A DNA stretch of 64,000 bases from Rubritepida flocculans DSM 14296 (GCF_000425365.1 NZ_AUDH01000001.1:372001-436000), one strand, 5' to 3'; shown: positions 32,828 through 43,291, counted from the stretch's first letter. A program made the numbers and translations. Notes: generated by a model from the sequence alone, not told the origin.

Positions 32828-33876
32828 CACCGCCCCGCGAGCCAGGCGCGCCCCGCCGCCTCGCGCGGGCGGGGGGCCGCGGGGTCGGCGATGAAGCCCA
32901 GCACATCCTCCACCACCTCGCCGCGCACCTCGTCGCGCAGCAGCAGGTGCCAGCCGGAGGGGTAGAAGATCACGCGCGGCACCCCGGCCTCGCGCAGGGC
33001 GCGGCGGGCGGCGCGCGTCGGGATCACCTGGTCGCGCCCGCCGAACAGCACCAGCGTGGGCGTGGCGCGGCAGCAGCCGGGCAGCGCCGCCACCGCCGCG
33101 TCCATCGTGGCGACGACGCCGCGCAGCAGGTCGAGCCGCACCTCGCGCAGCGTCAGCGGGTCGCGCGCGAAACGCTCCAGCGCGGCGCGGTTGTCGGAGG
33201 CGGCGAGCGGCCCCGCGCTCGCCTCCACCGCGAGCGGCCCCAGCACCGAGGAGGCGACGCGCAAGGCCGGGCGGAAGAGCGCGGGCAGATAGGGCCCGCC
33301 CCAGATGGCGGGCGAGGCGAGGACGAGGCCCGACACGCCCTCCGGCGCGGCGAGCAGCGCGATGGCCCCGCCCAGGCTCTCGCCCAGCAGGAAGAAGGGC
33401 AGGCCCGGGTGGCGGGCGCGCAGCAGGCGCACGGCCGTCCGCGCATCCTCGATGAGCGCCTCGAGCCCGGGCCAGAGGCCGCGATGCGCCGTCCAGCCGA
33501 AGCCGCGCTGGTCCATGCTGTAGACCAGCACCCCGCCGGCCGCGAGGGCGGGGCCGCTCTCCACCAGGAAGTTCCCGCCATGGTCGCCCATCCCGTGCAG
33601 CGCGAGCAGCACGGCGCGGGGCGCGCCCTCCGGCCGCCAGGCGCGCAGCGGCAGGCGCATGCCATCGGCCATGACGAGATCCGCCTCCGGCGCGGGGCCG
33701 GCGGGGCGGGGCGCGGGCGGCGGCGGGCCGAGCGCGGTGGTGGGGGCGAAGCTGCGCGGCAGCGGCGCGGGGAGGAAGGGCTCGATGGCCGGGGCGCGGG
33801 TGGCGGGGCCGGGCGGGCGCTCCACCGGCCCACAGGCCGCCAGGAGACACAGCAGCAGGAGCAGCGCGCGCGCCAT
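32824..33876 (-). CDS. Lipoprotein alpha/beta hydrolase (lysophospholipase/monoacylglycerol lipase-like)
   Basis: A 350-aa protein with lipoprotein signal MARALLLLLCLLAACG (lipidated Cys15) and a Pro-rich linker to about residue 65. The hydrolase fold shows LLALHGMGDHGGNF (oxyanion loop), nucleophile Ser167 in LLGESLGGAIAL, Asp in LFGGRDQVIP and His in YPSGWHLLLRDEV. It matches the Hydrolase_4/PldB group that cleaves lysophospholipids or monoglycerides. ATG 33876 starts the signal peptide. Its TAG stop lies inside repeat R5. Confidence 0.88.
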   Translation of the reverse strand: MARALLLLLCLLAACGPVERPPGPATRAPAIEPFLPAPLPRSFAPTTALGPPPPAPRPAGPAPEADLVMADGMRLPLRAWRPEGAPRAVLLALHGMGDHGGNFLVESGPALAAGGVLVYSMDQRGFGWTAHRGLWPGLEALIEDARTAVRLLRARHPGLPFFLLGESLGGAIALLAAPEGVSGLVLASPAIWGGPYLPALFRPALRVASSVLGPLAVEASAGPLAASDNRAALERFARDPLTLREVRLDLLRGVVATMDAAVAALPGCCRATPTLVLFGGRDQVIPTRAARRALREAGVPRVIFYPSGWHLLLRDEVRGEVVEDVLGFIADPAAPRPREAAGRAWLAGRW

Positions 33877-33946
33877 GGCCCCATATGGCCCATCGCGGCG
33901 CGCGGCGGTATCCTCGGCGCGATCAGCGCCAGGATACGGACCCGCG

Positions 33947-34216
33947 ATGCGCGACCCGCAGCTCACCGGCTATGGCCCCAATCTCACCCCGGGCGTGACG
34001 CCCGAGGAGGTGATCCTCGTCGAGACGCGCAGCGTGCGTTGCGACGGGACCCCAGCCGCGGCGCTGCGCGGCGCGGCTGGGAACCCGGACGGTGGTGGTG
34101 GGGCGCTCGGCCACCCCGCCATCTTCCTGCGCATCGAGCGGCAGCAGGTCACCTGCCCCTACTGTTCGCGCACCTACCGCCTGAAGGAAGGCGCGGGTGA
34201 CGACCACCACCACTGA
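33947..34216 (+). CDS. zf-CHCC zinc-finger protein with in-frame palindromic insertion
   Basis: An 89-aa homologue of the NDUFS6-like zf-CHCC family. Ligands are Cys32 (VRCDG), His56 (GALGHP), Cys70 and Cys73 (VTCPYCSRTY). Between Cys32 and His56 lie 15 extra residues (about 35-49) encoded by a 45-nt segment with a 10-bp inverted repeat, flanked by GACGG direct repeats. Without them the motif would read CDGGGGALGHP, the canonical spacing. The family is linked to complex I in mitochondria. The last 20 nt overlap polA. Confidence 0.85.
   Translation: MRDPQLTGYGPNLTPGVTPEEVILVETRSVRCDGTPAAALRGAAGNPDGGGGALGHPAIFLRIERQQVTCPYCSRTYRLKEGAGDDHHH
34043..34092 (+). repeat. 45-nt palindromic element inserted in zf-CHCC coding sequence, with 5-bp target duplication
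   Basis: GACGG at 34043-34047 recurs at 34088-34092. Between them lies a unit whose ends CCCAGCCGCG and CGCGGCTGGG (10 bp) are perfect inverted repeats around an 11-nt loop; pairing extends imperfectly outward. Net insertion of 45 nt keeps the frame. It ends GGAACCCGG, a tail also found after the second hairpin of the 21-kb array. Confidence 0.75.
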
Positions 34217-36977
34217 GGGCGCCGAGGCGGCGGAGAAGCACCTCATCCTGGTGGACGGCTCGGGCTACATCTTCCGGGCCTTCCACGCCCTGCCGCCGAT
34301 GACGCGGCCCGACGGCACGCCGGTGAACGCCGTCTTCGGCTTCGCGCAGATGCTGGAGAAGTTCCTCACCCAGCATGCGGCCAGCCACATCGCCGTGGTG
34401 TTCGACAGCGCGCGCGAGACCTTCCGCAACCAGATCTACCCCGCCTACAAGGCGCATCGCCCCGAGCCGCCGGAGGAGCTGGTTCCCCAGTTCGCGCTGA
34501 TCCGCGAGGCGACGGACGCCTTCGGCGTCTGCCGCGTCGAGCAGCCGGGCTACGAGGCCGACGACCTGATCGCCAGCTACGCGCGCGCCTTCGAGGCGGA
34601 GGGCGGGCGCGTCACCATCGTCTCCTCCGACAAGGATCTGATGCAGCTCATCCGCGAGCGGGTGATCATGCTCGATCCCATCAAGCAGAAGCCGCTGCGC
34701 GAGCCGGAGGTGATCGAGAAGTTCGGCGTGCCGCCGGCGAAGGTGGTGGAGGTGCAGGCGCTCGCCGGCGATTCCACCGACAATGTGCCCGGCGTGCCCG
34801 GCATCGGCGTCAAGACCGCGGCCCAGCTCATCGCCGAGTATGGCGATCTCGAGACGCTGCTCGCCCGCGCGGGCGAGATCCGGCAGCCCAAGCGGCGCGA
34901 GCTGCTGCTGACGCACGCCGACTCGGCGCGCATCTCGAAGCGCCTCGTGGCGCTGGACGACCACGCGCCCCTGCCCGCGCCGATCGAGGCGATGGCGGCG
35001 AAGCCGCCCGATCCCGCGCGGCTCGCCGCCTTCCTGCGCGAGAACAATTTCCGCTCCATCCTCGCGCGCATGGGGGCGGGCGATGGCGGGCCGCCGCAGC
35101 GCCCGCGCCCCGCCCCGGAGCAGGCCGCGCCCCCGCCCCCGCAGGAAGCGCCCTTCGGCCCCTACGCCTGCATCCAGGACATGGCGACGCTGCGCGCCTG
35201 GATCGAGGAGGCGCGCGCGGCGGGCGTGATGGGCCTCGACACCGAGACCGACAGCCTCGACGCGCTGAACGCGCGCCTCGTCGGCGTCTCGCTCGCCGTC
35301 GCGCCGGGGCGGGCGGCCTATGTCCCGCTGCGCCACGCGCCCGCCGACATGCTGGGCGAGCCGCCCGCGCAGCTCCCGCTCGAGGAGGCGCTGGCCGCGC
35401 TGCGCCCGCTGCTCGCGGACCCCTGCGTGCTCAAGGTGCTGCACAACGCGAAATACGACCTGGAGGTGCTGGCGAACCCGGAGAATGGCGGCCTCGAGGT
35501 CGCGCCGGTGGACGACAGCATGATGATCTCCTACGCGCTGGAGACGGGCGCGCACGGCCACGGGCTGGACGAGCTGGCCAAGCTGCACTTCGGCCACGAC
35601 ACCCTCGCCTATGACGCGGTGACGGGCACGGGCAAGGCGCGCATCCCCTTCGCGCAGGTGCCGCTGGAGCGCGCCGCCGCCTATGCCGCCGAGGACGCCG
35701 ACGTGGCGCTGCGCCTGTGGCATGTGCTGAAGCCCCGGCTGCGCGAGGCGCGCGCGCTCGCGCTCTACGAGCAGGTGGAGCGGCGCATGATCCGCGTGCT
35801 GGCGGCGATGGAAACCGCCGGCATCAAGGTGGACGGCGCGGAGCTCGCGCGCATCGGCGAGGATTTCGCCGCGCGCCTCGTCGGCCTGGAGGCCGAGTGC
35901 CACCGCCTCGCCGGGCGCGCCTTCAACGTGGGCAGCCCCAGGCAGCTCGGCGAGATCCTGTTCGAGGAGATGGGCCTCAGGGGCGGGAAGAAGGGCAAGT
36001 CCGGCGCCTATTCCACCGACGCCGCGGTGCTGGAGGAACTCGCGGCCCAGGGGGTGGAGCTCGCCCGCGCCGTGCTCGACTGGCGGCAGATCGCCAAGCT
36101 CAAATCCACCTACGTCGAGGGGCTGCGCGCCGCCATCGCGCGCGATCAGCGCGTGCACACGGATTTCTCGATGGCGGTGACCAGCACGGGCCGCCTCTCC
36201 TCCACCGAGCCGAACCTGCAGAACATCCCGGTGCGGACGGAGGAGGGCGCGCGCATCCGCCGCGCCTTCGTGGCCGAGCCGGGGCATCTGCTCGTCAGCG
36301 CCGACTACAGCCAGATCGAGCTGCGCCTGCTCGCGCATCTCGCCGAGGTGCCCACGCTGCGCGAGGCCTTCGCCCGCGGCGAGGACATCCACGCGCGCAC
36401 GGCCGCCGAGATCTTCGGCCTCGACCCGCAGAAGGTGGACAAGGAGGCGCGGCGCCGTGCCAAGACCATCAACTTCGGCATCATCTACGGCATGAGCGCC
36501 TTCGGCCTCGCCGCGCGGCTCGGCATTCCGCCGGCCGAGGGGCGGGCCATCATCGAGGCCTATTTCGCGCAGTATCCCGGCATCCGCGCCGAGATGGAGC
36601 GGCTGAAGGAGGAGGCGCGGACCAAGGGCTACGTCCTCTCGCCCTTCGGCCGCCGCCTCTGGATTCCCGACATCAACGCGAAGGATCCGCTGCGCCGCGC
36701 GGGCGCCGAGCGCCAGGCGATCAACGCCCCCTTCCAGGGCGGCGCGGCGGAGGTGATCAAGCGCGCCATGGTGCGCCTGCCCGGCGCGCTGCGCGAGGCG
36801 GGGCTCAAGGCGCGCATGCTGCTGCAGGTGCATGACGAGCTGGTGCTGGAAGCGCCCGAGGCCGAGGCGGAGGCGACCGGCGCGCTGCTGCGCAGGGTGA
36901 TGGAGAACGTCGCCACCCTGCGCGTGCCGCTGCGCGTGGAGGTGGGCCAGGGCCGCAACTGGGCGGAGGCGCATTGA
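34197..36977 (+). CDS. polA: DNA polymerase I
   Basis: A 926-aa three-domain enzyme. Residues 1-290 are the 5'-3' exonuclease ([49 protein letters not shown]). About 325-520 is a 3'-5' exonuclease domain with [13 protein letters not shown], so the metal-binding Asp and Glu are kept. The rest is family A polymerase: [51 protein letters not shown] and [12 protein letters not shown]. It starts with GTG, 20 nt inside the zf-CHCC gene. Confidence 0.97.
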   Translation: MTTTTTEGAEAAEKHLILVDGSGYIFRAFHALPPMTRPDGTPVNAVFGFAQMLEKFLTQHAASHIAVVFDSARETFRNQIYPAYKAHRPEPPEELVPQFALIREATDAFGVCRVEQPGYEADDLIASYARAFEAEGGRVTIVSSDKDLMQLIRERVIMLDPIKQKPLREPEVIEKFGVPPAKVVEVQALAGDSTDNVPGVPGIGVKTAAQLIAEYGDLETLLARAGEIRQPKRRELLLTHADSARISKRLVALDDHAPLPAPIEAMAAKPPDPARLAAFLRENNFRSILARMGAGDGGPPQRPRPAPEQAAPPPPQEAPFGPYACIQDMATLRAWIEEARAAGVMGLDTETDSLDALNARLVGVSLAVAPGRAAYVPLRHAPADMLGEPPAQLPLEEALAALRPLLADPCVLKVLHNAKYDLEVLANPENGGLEVAPVDDSMMISYALETGAHGHGLDELAKLHFGHDTLAYDAVTGTGKARIPFAQVPLERAAAYAAEDADVALRLWHVLKPRLREARALALYEQVERRMIRVLAAMETAGIKVDGAELARIGEDFAARLVGLEAECHRLAGRAFNVGSPRQLGEILFEEMGLRGGKKGKSGAYSTDAAVLEELAAQGVELARAVLDWRQIAKLKSTYVEGLRAAIARDQRVHTDFSMAVTSTGRLSSTEPNLQNIPVRTEEGARIRRAFVAEPGHLLVSADYSQIELRLLAHLAEVPTLREAFARGEDIHARTAAEIFGLDPQKVDKEARRRAKTINFGIIYGMSAFGLAARLGIPPAEGRAIIEAYFAQYPGIRAEMERLKEEARTKGYVLSPFGRRLWIPDINAKDPLRRAGAERQAINAPFQGGAAEVIKRAMVRLPGALREAGLKARMLLQVHDELVLEAPEAEAEATGALLRRVMENVATLRVPLRVEVGQGRNWAEAH

Positions 36978-36978
36978 G

Positions 36979-38172
36979 ATGAGCGGCTTCACGGGCGCCG
37001 AGCGCCGCACCCTCGCCGCCATCTCCGGCGCGCATTTCGTGAGCCACCTGCACATCCTCGCCCTGCCGCCGCTGTTTCCGCTGCTGCGCGAGGAGATGGG
37101 CGTGAGCTTCGTGGAGCTCGGCCTCGCGCTCACGCTGTTCAACGTCGTCTCGGCGCTCACCCAGGCGCCGGTGGGCTTCCTGGTGGACCGCTGGGGGCCG
37201 CACCGCGTGCTGGTGGCGGGGATGTGGCTGGGCGGGCTGGCCCTGGCCGCGGCGGGGCTGGGCGGCGGCTATGCGACGCTGCTGGTCGCGGCGGGGCTGC
37301 TCGGCCTCGCCAACAGCGTCTATCACCCGGCGGATTACGCGATCCTCGGCCGCGACATCGGCGAGGGGCATGTGGGGCGCGCCTTCTCCATCCACACCTT
37401 CGCGGGCTATCTCGGCGGCGCGGTGGCGCCGGCCTTCATGCTGGGCAGCGCCTGGGCCTTCGGGCTCGGCGGCGCGCTGGTGGCGGCGGGGCTGATGGGG
37501 CCGCTGCTCGCCCTGCCCCTGATGCGCGCCGCGCTCGCCGAGCGGCCCGCGCCGCCGCGTCCGGCCAAGGCCGCCGGCGCGCCGCGGCTGATCTCGCCCA
37601 GCGTGCTGGTGCTGACGGGCTTCTTCATCCTGATCGCGCTCTCGGCCGGGGCGGTGCAGGGCTTCGGCGTCTCGGCCTGGGCGGCCTGGCGGGAGCTGCC
37701 GCTCGCCACCGCCAACATCGCGCTGACCGCCTGGCTGGCGATGAGCGCGGCGGGGGTGCTTCTGGGCGGCGTCATCGCCGACCGCACGCGGCGGCACGGC
37801 CTGGTCGCGGCGCTGGGCTTCGGCGCGGCGGGGGTGCTGATCCTGCTCGCCGGGACGGTGCCGATGGGTGCGGCGGCGCTGGTGGGGGTGATGGGTGCGG
37901 CGGGGCTGCTCTCGGGAATGATCATGCCCTCGCGCGACATGCTGGTGCGCGCGGCCGCGCCGCCGGGCCAGGCGGGGGCGGTGTTCGGCGTGGTCAGCAC
38001 CGGCTTCAACATCGGCGGCATCGCGGGGCCCGTGATCTTCGGCGCGCTGCTCGACCACAGGCAGCCCCAGGCGGTGTTCCTGCTCTCGGCGGGGTTCATG
38101 GCCCTGGCCGTGGCGGTGACGCTCTGGCAGGACCGGCGGGCGGCCCGGGCGCGGCTGGCGGCGGCGGAGTAG
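36979..38172 (+). CDS. MFS transporter, fosmidomycin-resistance (Fsr)-like
   Basis: A 397-aa major facilitator with about 12 hydrophobic segments. [50 protein letters not shown] and [15 protein letters not shown] resemble Fsr-type transporters. It starts 1 base after the polA stop, so the two are probably co-transcribed. The substrate is unknown; resistance to fosmidomycin is only suggested by family. The stop is 6 bp from the convergent yjbH-like stop. Confidence 0.87.
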   Translation: MSGFTGAERRTLAAISGAHFVSHLHILALPPLFPLLREEMGVSFVELGLALTLFNVVSALTQAPVGFLVDRWGPHRVLVAGMWLGGLALAAAGLGGGYATLLVAAGLLGLANSVYHPADYAILGRDIGEGHVGRAFSIHTFAGYLGGAVAPAFMLGSAWAFGLGGALVAAGLMGPLLALPLMRAALAERPAPPRPAKAAGAPRLISPSVLVLTGFFILIALSAGAVQGFGVSAWAAWRELPLATANIALTAWLAMSAAGVLLGGVIADRTRRHGLVAALGFGAAGVLILLAGTVPMGAAALVGVMGAAGLLSGMIMPSRDMLVRAAAPPGQAGAVFGVVSTGFNIGGIAGPVIFGALLDHRQPQAVFLLSAGFMALAVAVTLWQDRRAARARLAAAE

Positions 38173-38178
38173 CCGCCG

Positions 38179-40434
38179 CTACCACGCGAAGGCCCGGAAC
38201 CCCCGGCGCAGCGCCGCCTCGCGCCCCTCGCGCGTCGCCTCCCACAGCGGGTTGTCCACCGCGAGGCGCTGCCCGCCGTCGCGCTGCACGGGCCGGATGT
38301 TGAGCGAGGCGCGCGAGCGCGTCTCCAGCCCCAGGAAGTCGAAGGGCACGCGCACATAGATGCCCTTGTCGAAGCTGCCCTCGCCGAAGCGGCGGAAGGG
38401 CACGTTGGTGAAGGTGGCGAAGCCGCCCACCTCGATGCCGGAATCGAAGCGCCGGCCGAGCTCGATGGTCCCGCCCCAGTCGCCGGCCAGGTAGCGCCCG
38501 CCGCGCAGCACCGCGTAGAGGTTCCACACCGGCAGATCGGCGTAGAGGGAGAGGTGGCCGGTGGTCACGTTGTAGCCCAGCGCGCCGAACATCCCGTCAT
38601 AGGCGCGCTGGACGACATGGGCGATGTCGAGCCCGATGGCGAAGCCGCGCCCCGCCGGCCGCCACAGCAGCTCGCCCGAGACGCCCGCGAACATCGGCTC
38701 GAGATAGCCGGCGGTGACGCGCCCGAACACATCGGGCGCGAGGTTCCACATCCCCTCCGCGTAGAGGGCGGGGATGGAGGTGCGCCCCTCGCGCGCGTAG
38801 CGGGCGTAGTCGCTGCGCACGCGCGGCAGGAGGGAATCGCTCGGCAGCCCGCCGTCGAGATTGCCGGCCAGCGCCTGCTGCACCGCCCCCGCGAGCGCGA
38901 GCCCGGCGCCGAGATCCACCCGCCCGCCCGCCGCCACGGCCGCCTGCCAGCGCACGGAGGATTGCGGATCCCCCACCTGCAGGGTGAGGCGCGGCTCGAT
39001 GCCCCAGGCGAGGCGCGGCGGGGCGAGGCGCGCCGCGCTCCCGATCGGCTCGCCCAGGGCGGGCAGGAGATGGGTGGCGGCCAGCACCTCCTCCGCGCTG
39101 CCCTGGCCGCGGGCCAGCGCCTCATGCGCCTCGCGCAGCGTCACCAGCCGCGCCACCACCGCGCCGTCGCGCTCCCACAGCAGGCGGATGCGTTCGACGC
39201 GCGCGGGCAGATGCGGCTGCGCGGCGCGCACCACCCGCGCCGTGGTCTGCGCCAGGGTGCGGTGCCGGCCGCCGGAGACGGTGAGGCGCGCCTCCTCGCC
39301 GCGGATGTCGAGGGCGATGGGGGTGAAGCCCGCCTCGCGCAGCGCGGCGAAAAGGGCCGGGGCGAGGGCGGCGTTCTCCTCCGCCGCCCCCGTGTCGTCG
39401 GGCGTGCCGGTCTGCAACGCGCCGCCGAAGCCGGCGGTGAGCGCCGTGGCCGCGCGCCGCCGCCAGGAGGGCTCCCAGCCCGGCGGCAGGGGCGGCGCGC
39501 CGGGCGCCGTCTCGCCCACCGGTGCGGGGCGCGGGACCATGGGCGGCGGCGGCTGGCGCGGCAGCGCGGGCGGCGCGTCGGGCTCGAGCCGCAGCGAGGC
39601 GCGCAGCAGCAGATCCGTGCCGTGCACGAAGGCAAGGCCGAGATCGAGATGCCGGTTGGGCTGCCATTGCAGCCCGGCATTGAGGCGCGAGGCCGCCTGG
39701 CCGCGCAGGTTGGTGGTGCGCGCGGGATAGCCCCCGCGCTCGTCGCGCAGCGCATCGGCGCTGTATTCCAGCTTGGCGCGCAGCCCCTCGATCAGCCCGA
39801 GCGGCGTCTCGAAGGGCGGGACCGACCATTCGAGCCCGGCGAAGACGCCCGTGTGCGGCCCGCGGAAGAAGGAGGTGAAGGCCACCGTCCCGCCCGCCCC
39901 CACATTGCGCGGGCGCACATTGAAGCGCTGGCTGATCTCGCCCAGCGGGTTGGGCAGCTCCCGCCCCGTGGCGAGCCGCCCCCAGCCCATGCCGAGCGTC
40001 GCGTCCAGCGACCAGAAGCGCTTGGAGGCGACGATGTATTCCCCCTGGTAGATGCCGGTGCCGATCAGGTCCTGGAAGCCGAGGGCAAGGGCGGGGCGCC
40101 AGTCGTTCTCCGTCCACAACTGCAGCTTGATGTCGAAGGCGCGGTCGGTGGTGCGGCCGCGCCCCAGCGTGCCGTTCAGCCGGTCGGTCAGGCGGAAGCT
40201 CGTCTCCAGGAAGGGCAGGGCCTGGAAGTTCACGAACCAGAAGCTGCGCTGCCGGCGGATGGCCACCCCCGTCTCGATGGAACCATCGGGGCGGAAGCGG
40301 GCATTGGGCATCTCCAGCAGCCCCACCCGGCCGAAATGGGAGCCGCTGGGGGCGAAGCCGGGGTCGAACTCCTGCGCGCCGAGCGGCGCCGCGGCCGCGC
40401 CGAGCGCGCACAGCAGCAGCGCGGTCGCCCTCAC
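38179..40434 (-). CDS. YjbH-domain outer-membrane protein of exopolysaccharide export
   Basis: A 751-aa product with a GTG start and signal ending ALGAAAAPLGAQ. The N-terminal GHFGRVGLLEMPNARFRPDG-like segment and repeated aromatic, alternating strands (NFQALPFLETSFRLTDRLNG, LGFQDLIGTGIYQGEYIVASKR) are those of YjbH, a beta-barrel-like protein of the yjbEFGH capsule operon. The C-terminal half ends DKGIYVRVPFDFL. It overlaps the SLBB gene stop (GTGA), supporting joint function in glycan export. Confidence 0.88.
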   Translation of the reverse strand: MRATALLLCALGAAAAPLGAQEFDPGFAPSGSHFGRVGLLEMPNARFRPDGSIETGVAIRRQRSFWFVNFQALPFLETSFRLTDRLNGTLGRGRTTDRAFDIKLQLWTENDWRPALALGFQDLIGTGIYQGEYIVASKRFWSLDATLGMGWGRLATGRELPNPLGEISQRFNVRPRNVGAGGTVAFTSFFRGPHTGVFAGLEWSVPPFETPLGLIEGLRAKLEYSADALRDERGGYPARTTNLRGQAASRLNAGLQWQPNRHLDLGLAFVHGTDLLLRASLRLEPDAPPALPRQPPPPMVPRPAPVGETAPGAPPLPPGWEPSWRRRAATALTAGFGGALQTGTPDDTGAAEENAALAPALFAALREAGFTPIALDIRGEEARLTVSGGRHRTLAQTTARVVRAAQPHLPARVERIRLLWERDGAVVARLVTLREAHEALARGQGSAEEVLAATHLLPALGEPIGSAARLAPPRLAWGIEPRLTLQVGDPQSSVRWQAAVAAGGRVDLGAGLALAGAVQQALAGNLDGGLPSDSLLPRVRSDYARYAREGRTSIPALYAEGMWNLAPDVFGRVTAGYLEPMFAGVSGELLWRPAGRGFAIGLDIAHVVQRAYDGMFGALGYNVTTGHLSLYADLPVWNLYAVLRGGRYLAGDWGGTIELGRRFDSGIEVGGFATFTNVPFRRFGEGSFDKGIYVRVPFDFLGLETRSRASLNIRPVQRDGGQRLAVDNPLWEATREGREAALRRGFRAFAW

Positions 40435-43238
40435 CGGCCCCGCGCGATGACCGCGAGCGCGGCGGCGGAGATCGCCACCTGGCTCGCCACCTGGGTGATG
40501 TCGCGCAGGAAGCCCCAGTTCTCGAAGGGCGAGGGGTCGTGCGGCACGATGACCAGGCTGCCCGGCGGCACGGGCGGGCCGCCCTGCTGCCAGGCGCCCA
40601 GCCCCGCCGCGACCGACTGGCCGTTGGGCAGCACGATGAAGGCGCGCGCGGGGTCGGCGAAGCGCTGGGCGCCGCCGGCGGCGGCCACATACTGCGCCGC
40701 GCGCCAGCCGCTCACGAACTGCAGCGAGCCGGGGTTCTGCACCGCGCCCACCACCGTCACCTCGTTCGGGCGCTTGGGCATCACGATCAGGTCGCCCGGC
40801 TCCAGCAGCACGTCGAGCTCGGGGCGGCCGGCCAGCACCACCGGGTTCGCCTCCACCACCATGCGCCCGGCGGCGCGGGCCTCGCGCAGGGCGGCGGCCA
40901 TCTCGCGCCCGGCGGCGATGGCGCCCGCGATGTCGGTGCGCGCGCCGCTGCCGATCACCGCCTGGCCGGCGGCCATCTGCAGCAGGCCCTGCTCCATCTC
41001 GCGCGCCGTGCGCTGGAAGCCCTCCTGCTGGCGGTTGCGCACGCTCTCGCGCGTGAAGACGGCCCCGTAGGGATAGGCCTGGGGCGTGAGGCCGCCCGCG
41101 CGCGCGATCACCTCCGAGAGCCGCTCCCCGCGGCGGATGTCATAGACGCCGGGGCGCAGGAACTCGCCCAGCAGCGTCACCGGCCCGCTGTCGCGGTCGC
41201 CGAAGCCGCGCGGGATGCGGATGCCGTCGCGCGGCGAGAGGCGCACCGCGGCGAAGTTGCGGCTGCGCAGGTCGAGCACGCTGCGCGAGAGGGGGATGGC
41301 GCTGGTCTGGTCCGCCGGCTCGCGGGCCAGCTCCACCGAGGAGAGATCGGCCGTGTCGGTCACGCCGCCGGCCATGGCGAGCACCGCGTCCAGCCCGGTG
41401 TTGTCGGTGATGGGATAGAGGCCGGGCAGCCGCACCTCGCCCGTCAGCAGCACGGCCTGGTCGAGCAGGAAGGGCAGCAGCATCGGGTAGTCGAGGAACA
41501 CCTGCGGGCAGGGCGCGGCGCCGATCTCGGGGAAGCCGGCCACCCGGGCATGGGCGAAGCGCTGCGGGCTCGATCGCGCCGCGACCGCGAGCTGCGTCAG
41601 CGCCGGGCAGTCCAGCCCCTGCGGCGGCGCGGCGAGCGGGCTTGCCGGCGCCTGGCCGGGGGCCGGGGCGGCCGAGGCGAAGCCGGGCGGGGCGGCCATG
41701 GCGGGCGCGGCCGCCCCGCGCGGCTGGGGCAGCGCGACCGGCAGGCCGGGCGGGGGCGGCCCCGCCTCCGTCTCGCCGCGCAGCGCGCGCTGCACCGAGG
41801 GGCTGGAGAGCCAGGCGATGTCGCTCATCGCGAGGATGATCACGTCATCCCCCTCGGCGAGGGCGAGATCGCCCCGCCCCTGCAGCACCGCCGCGAGGTC
41901 GAAGGGCTGGATGCGCCGCCCGCGGGTGCGCGCGTCCAGCCGCAGCACCACGCCCATGCGGGCATAGGGGTCGGGCCGGACGAGCCGGGGGTCGGAGAGC
42001 AGCCCGCGCAGGGTGGAGCCGCGCCCGCCCAGCGCGCGGGTGGTGGGCTGCGCCACATGGCCGGAGAGGCGGATCTGGCGCGAGATGACGTCGCTGCCCG
42101 GCTGCACCAGCAGCGCATCCCCGCGGCGGATCAGGCTGGCGGGCGAGATTTCGCGGAAGGCGCGGCGGCCGCCGGAATCCGTCGTCTCCAGCAGGAAGCG
42201 GTTGCCCTCGGGGCGCAGCGCGTCGCCCGCGAGGCGCAGCATCTCGGCGAGCGGCGCGCCCGGCTGGCCGGGCGGCAGCTCGTAGATGGCCGGGCGCGCC
42301 ACCTCGCCGCCCAGCGCCACCACCCCGCCGATGGGCGGTACCAGCACCCGCTCGCCCTCGCGCAGCGCGAGGTCGGGCGGCGCGCCCTCGCCGGCGATGA
42401 CGGGGTAGAGGTCCACCACGCGGCGGCCCTGCGGCCCCTCCACCCGCACGGCGCGCAGCGTGCCGGATTTGCGCACCCCGCCCGCCGCCACCAGCGCATC
42501 GAGCACCGTGGCGAGCGGCGAGAGCGCCACGGCGCCGGGCCGCGCCACCTCCCCGCCCACGAAGACGCTGACCTGCCGGAGCTGGCCGAGCGTGACGAAG
42601 ACCTCGCTGCCCGCCAGCTCCCGCGCGGCGCGGGATTCGAGCTCGGCGCGCAGCTCGCGCAGGCTGCGGCCGGCGGCGGGGATGGGCAGCAGGTCGGGCA
42701 GCACCAGCATCCCCTCGCGCGTCACGCGCAGGTTCAGCGTGCTGCGGGCGCGGCCGCGGAAGGCGACGATCACCTCGTCGTCGCGGCCGATCACATAGTC
42801 GTCGGGCACGGCGCCGAAGCCCGGAGCGGCCGGGGCGCCGGCGCGGAAGGTCTCGTAGCCGAACTGGCGCAGCGGCACGGTCAGCCGCGCGGCGAAGAAC
42901 TGCTCGACGGGCGAGAGCGGCTCCTCCGGCGCAGCGGGGCCGGCGGGGAGCGGCAGGGGCGCGGGGGAAGGCGGCGGGGGCTGGGCCGGGCTCGCCGGCG
43001 GGGGCGGCCCGCCCAGCGCCCGGCCCGCCCCGGCCTCCAGCAGCCGTTGCAAGATTTCCTGCTGCGAGGCGGCGGGCAGGCTGGGCACGGGCGCGCCGCC
43101 CGGCAGCGTGGAGGGCAGGGCGGGCGGGGTGAGCAGCCCGGGCTGCGTCGGCGCCTGCTGGGCCGCAACGGGGAGGGCGAGGGCGAGCAGAAGCCCGAGG
43201 CCGACAGCGGAACGGACGAGAGCGGTCAGGCCATGCAA
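40431..43238 (-). CDS. SLBB-domain polysaccharide export protein (Wza/OPX-like), large form
   Basis: A 935-aa protein with signal VGLGLLLALALPVAAQ and a Pro-rich stretch (about 27-105). Then comes a Poly_export domain (DDYVIGRDDEVIVAFRGRARSTLNLRV) and several SLBB domains such as VSVFVGGEVARPGAVALSPLATVLDALVAAGG and VTLLGEFLRPGVYDIRRGERLSEVIARAGG; a C-terminal hydrophobic tail may anchor it. It should form the outer-membrane export channel. The start is TTG with AAGGAGAG upstream; the nearby ATG is out of frame. Confidence 0.9.
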   Translation of the reverse strand: MHGLTALVRSAVGLGLLLALALPVAAQQAPTQPGLLTPPALPSTLPGGAPVPSLPAASQQEILQRLLEAGAGRALGGPPPPASPAQPPPPSPAPLPLPAGPAAPEEPLSPVEQFFAARLTVPLRQFGYETFRAGAPAAPGFGAVPDDYVIGRDDEVIVAFRGRARSTLNLRVTREGMLVLPDLLPIPAAGRSLRELRAELESRAARELAGSEVFVTLGQLRQVSVFVGGEVARPGAVALSPLATVLDALVAAGGVRKSGTLRAVRVEGPQGRRVVDLYPVIAGEGAPPDLALREGERVLVPPIGGVVALGGEVARPAIYELPPGQPGAPLAEMLRLAGDALRPEGNRFLLETTDSGGRRAFREISPASLIRRGDALLVQPGSDVISRQIRLSGHVAQPTTRALGGRGSTLRGLLSDPRLVRPDPYARMGVVLRLDARTRGRRIQPFDLAAVLQGRGDLALAEGDDVIILAMSDIAWLSSPSVQRALRGETEAGPPPPGLPVALPQPRGAAAPAMAAPPGFASAAPAPGQAPASPLAAPPQGLDCPALTQLAVAARSSPQRFAHARVAGFPEIGAAPCPQVFLDYPMLLPFLLDQAVLLTGEVRLPGLYPITDNTGLDAVLAMAGGVTDTADLSSVELAREPADQTSAIPLSRSVLDLRSRNFAAVRLSPRDGIRIPRGFGDRDSGPVTLLGEFLRPGVYDIRRGERLSEVIARAGGLTPQAYPYGAVFTRESVRNRQQEGFQRTAREMEQGLLQMAAGQAVIGSGARTDIAGAIAAGREMAAALREARAAGRMVVEANPVVLAGRPELDVLLEPGDLIVMPKRPNEVTVVGAVQNPGSLQFVSGWRAAQYVAAAGGAQRFADPARAFIVLPNGQSVAAGLGAWQQGGPPVPPGSLVIVPHDPSPFENWGFLRDITQVASQVAISAAALAVIARGR

Positions 43239-43291
43239 GGAACGGGCGTCTCTCCTTGAGATTGCAAGTTTTGCCGCATAAGCGGGCAGGG

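Noticed and set aside
34149-37160. A 1003-residue minus-strand open frame opposite polA
   Set aside because: It is a GC-bias shadow, full of His, Arg and Gly in the mirror frame of a strongly conserved polymerase.
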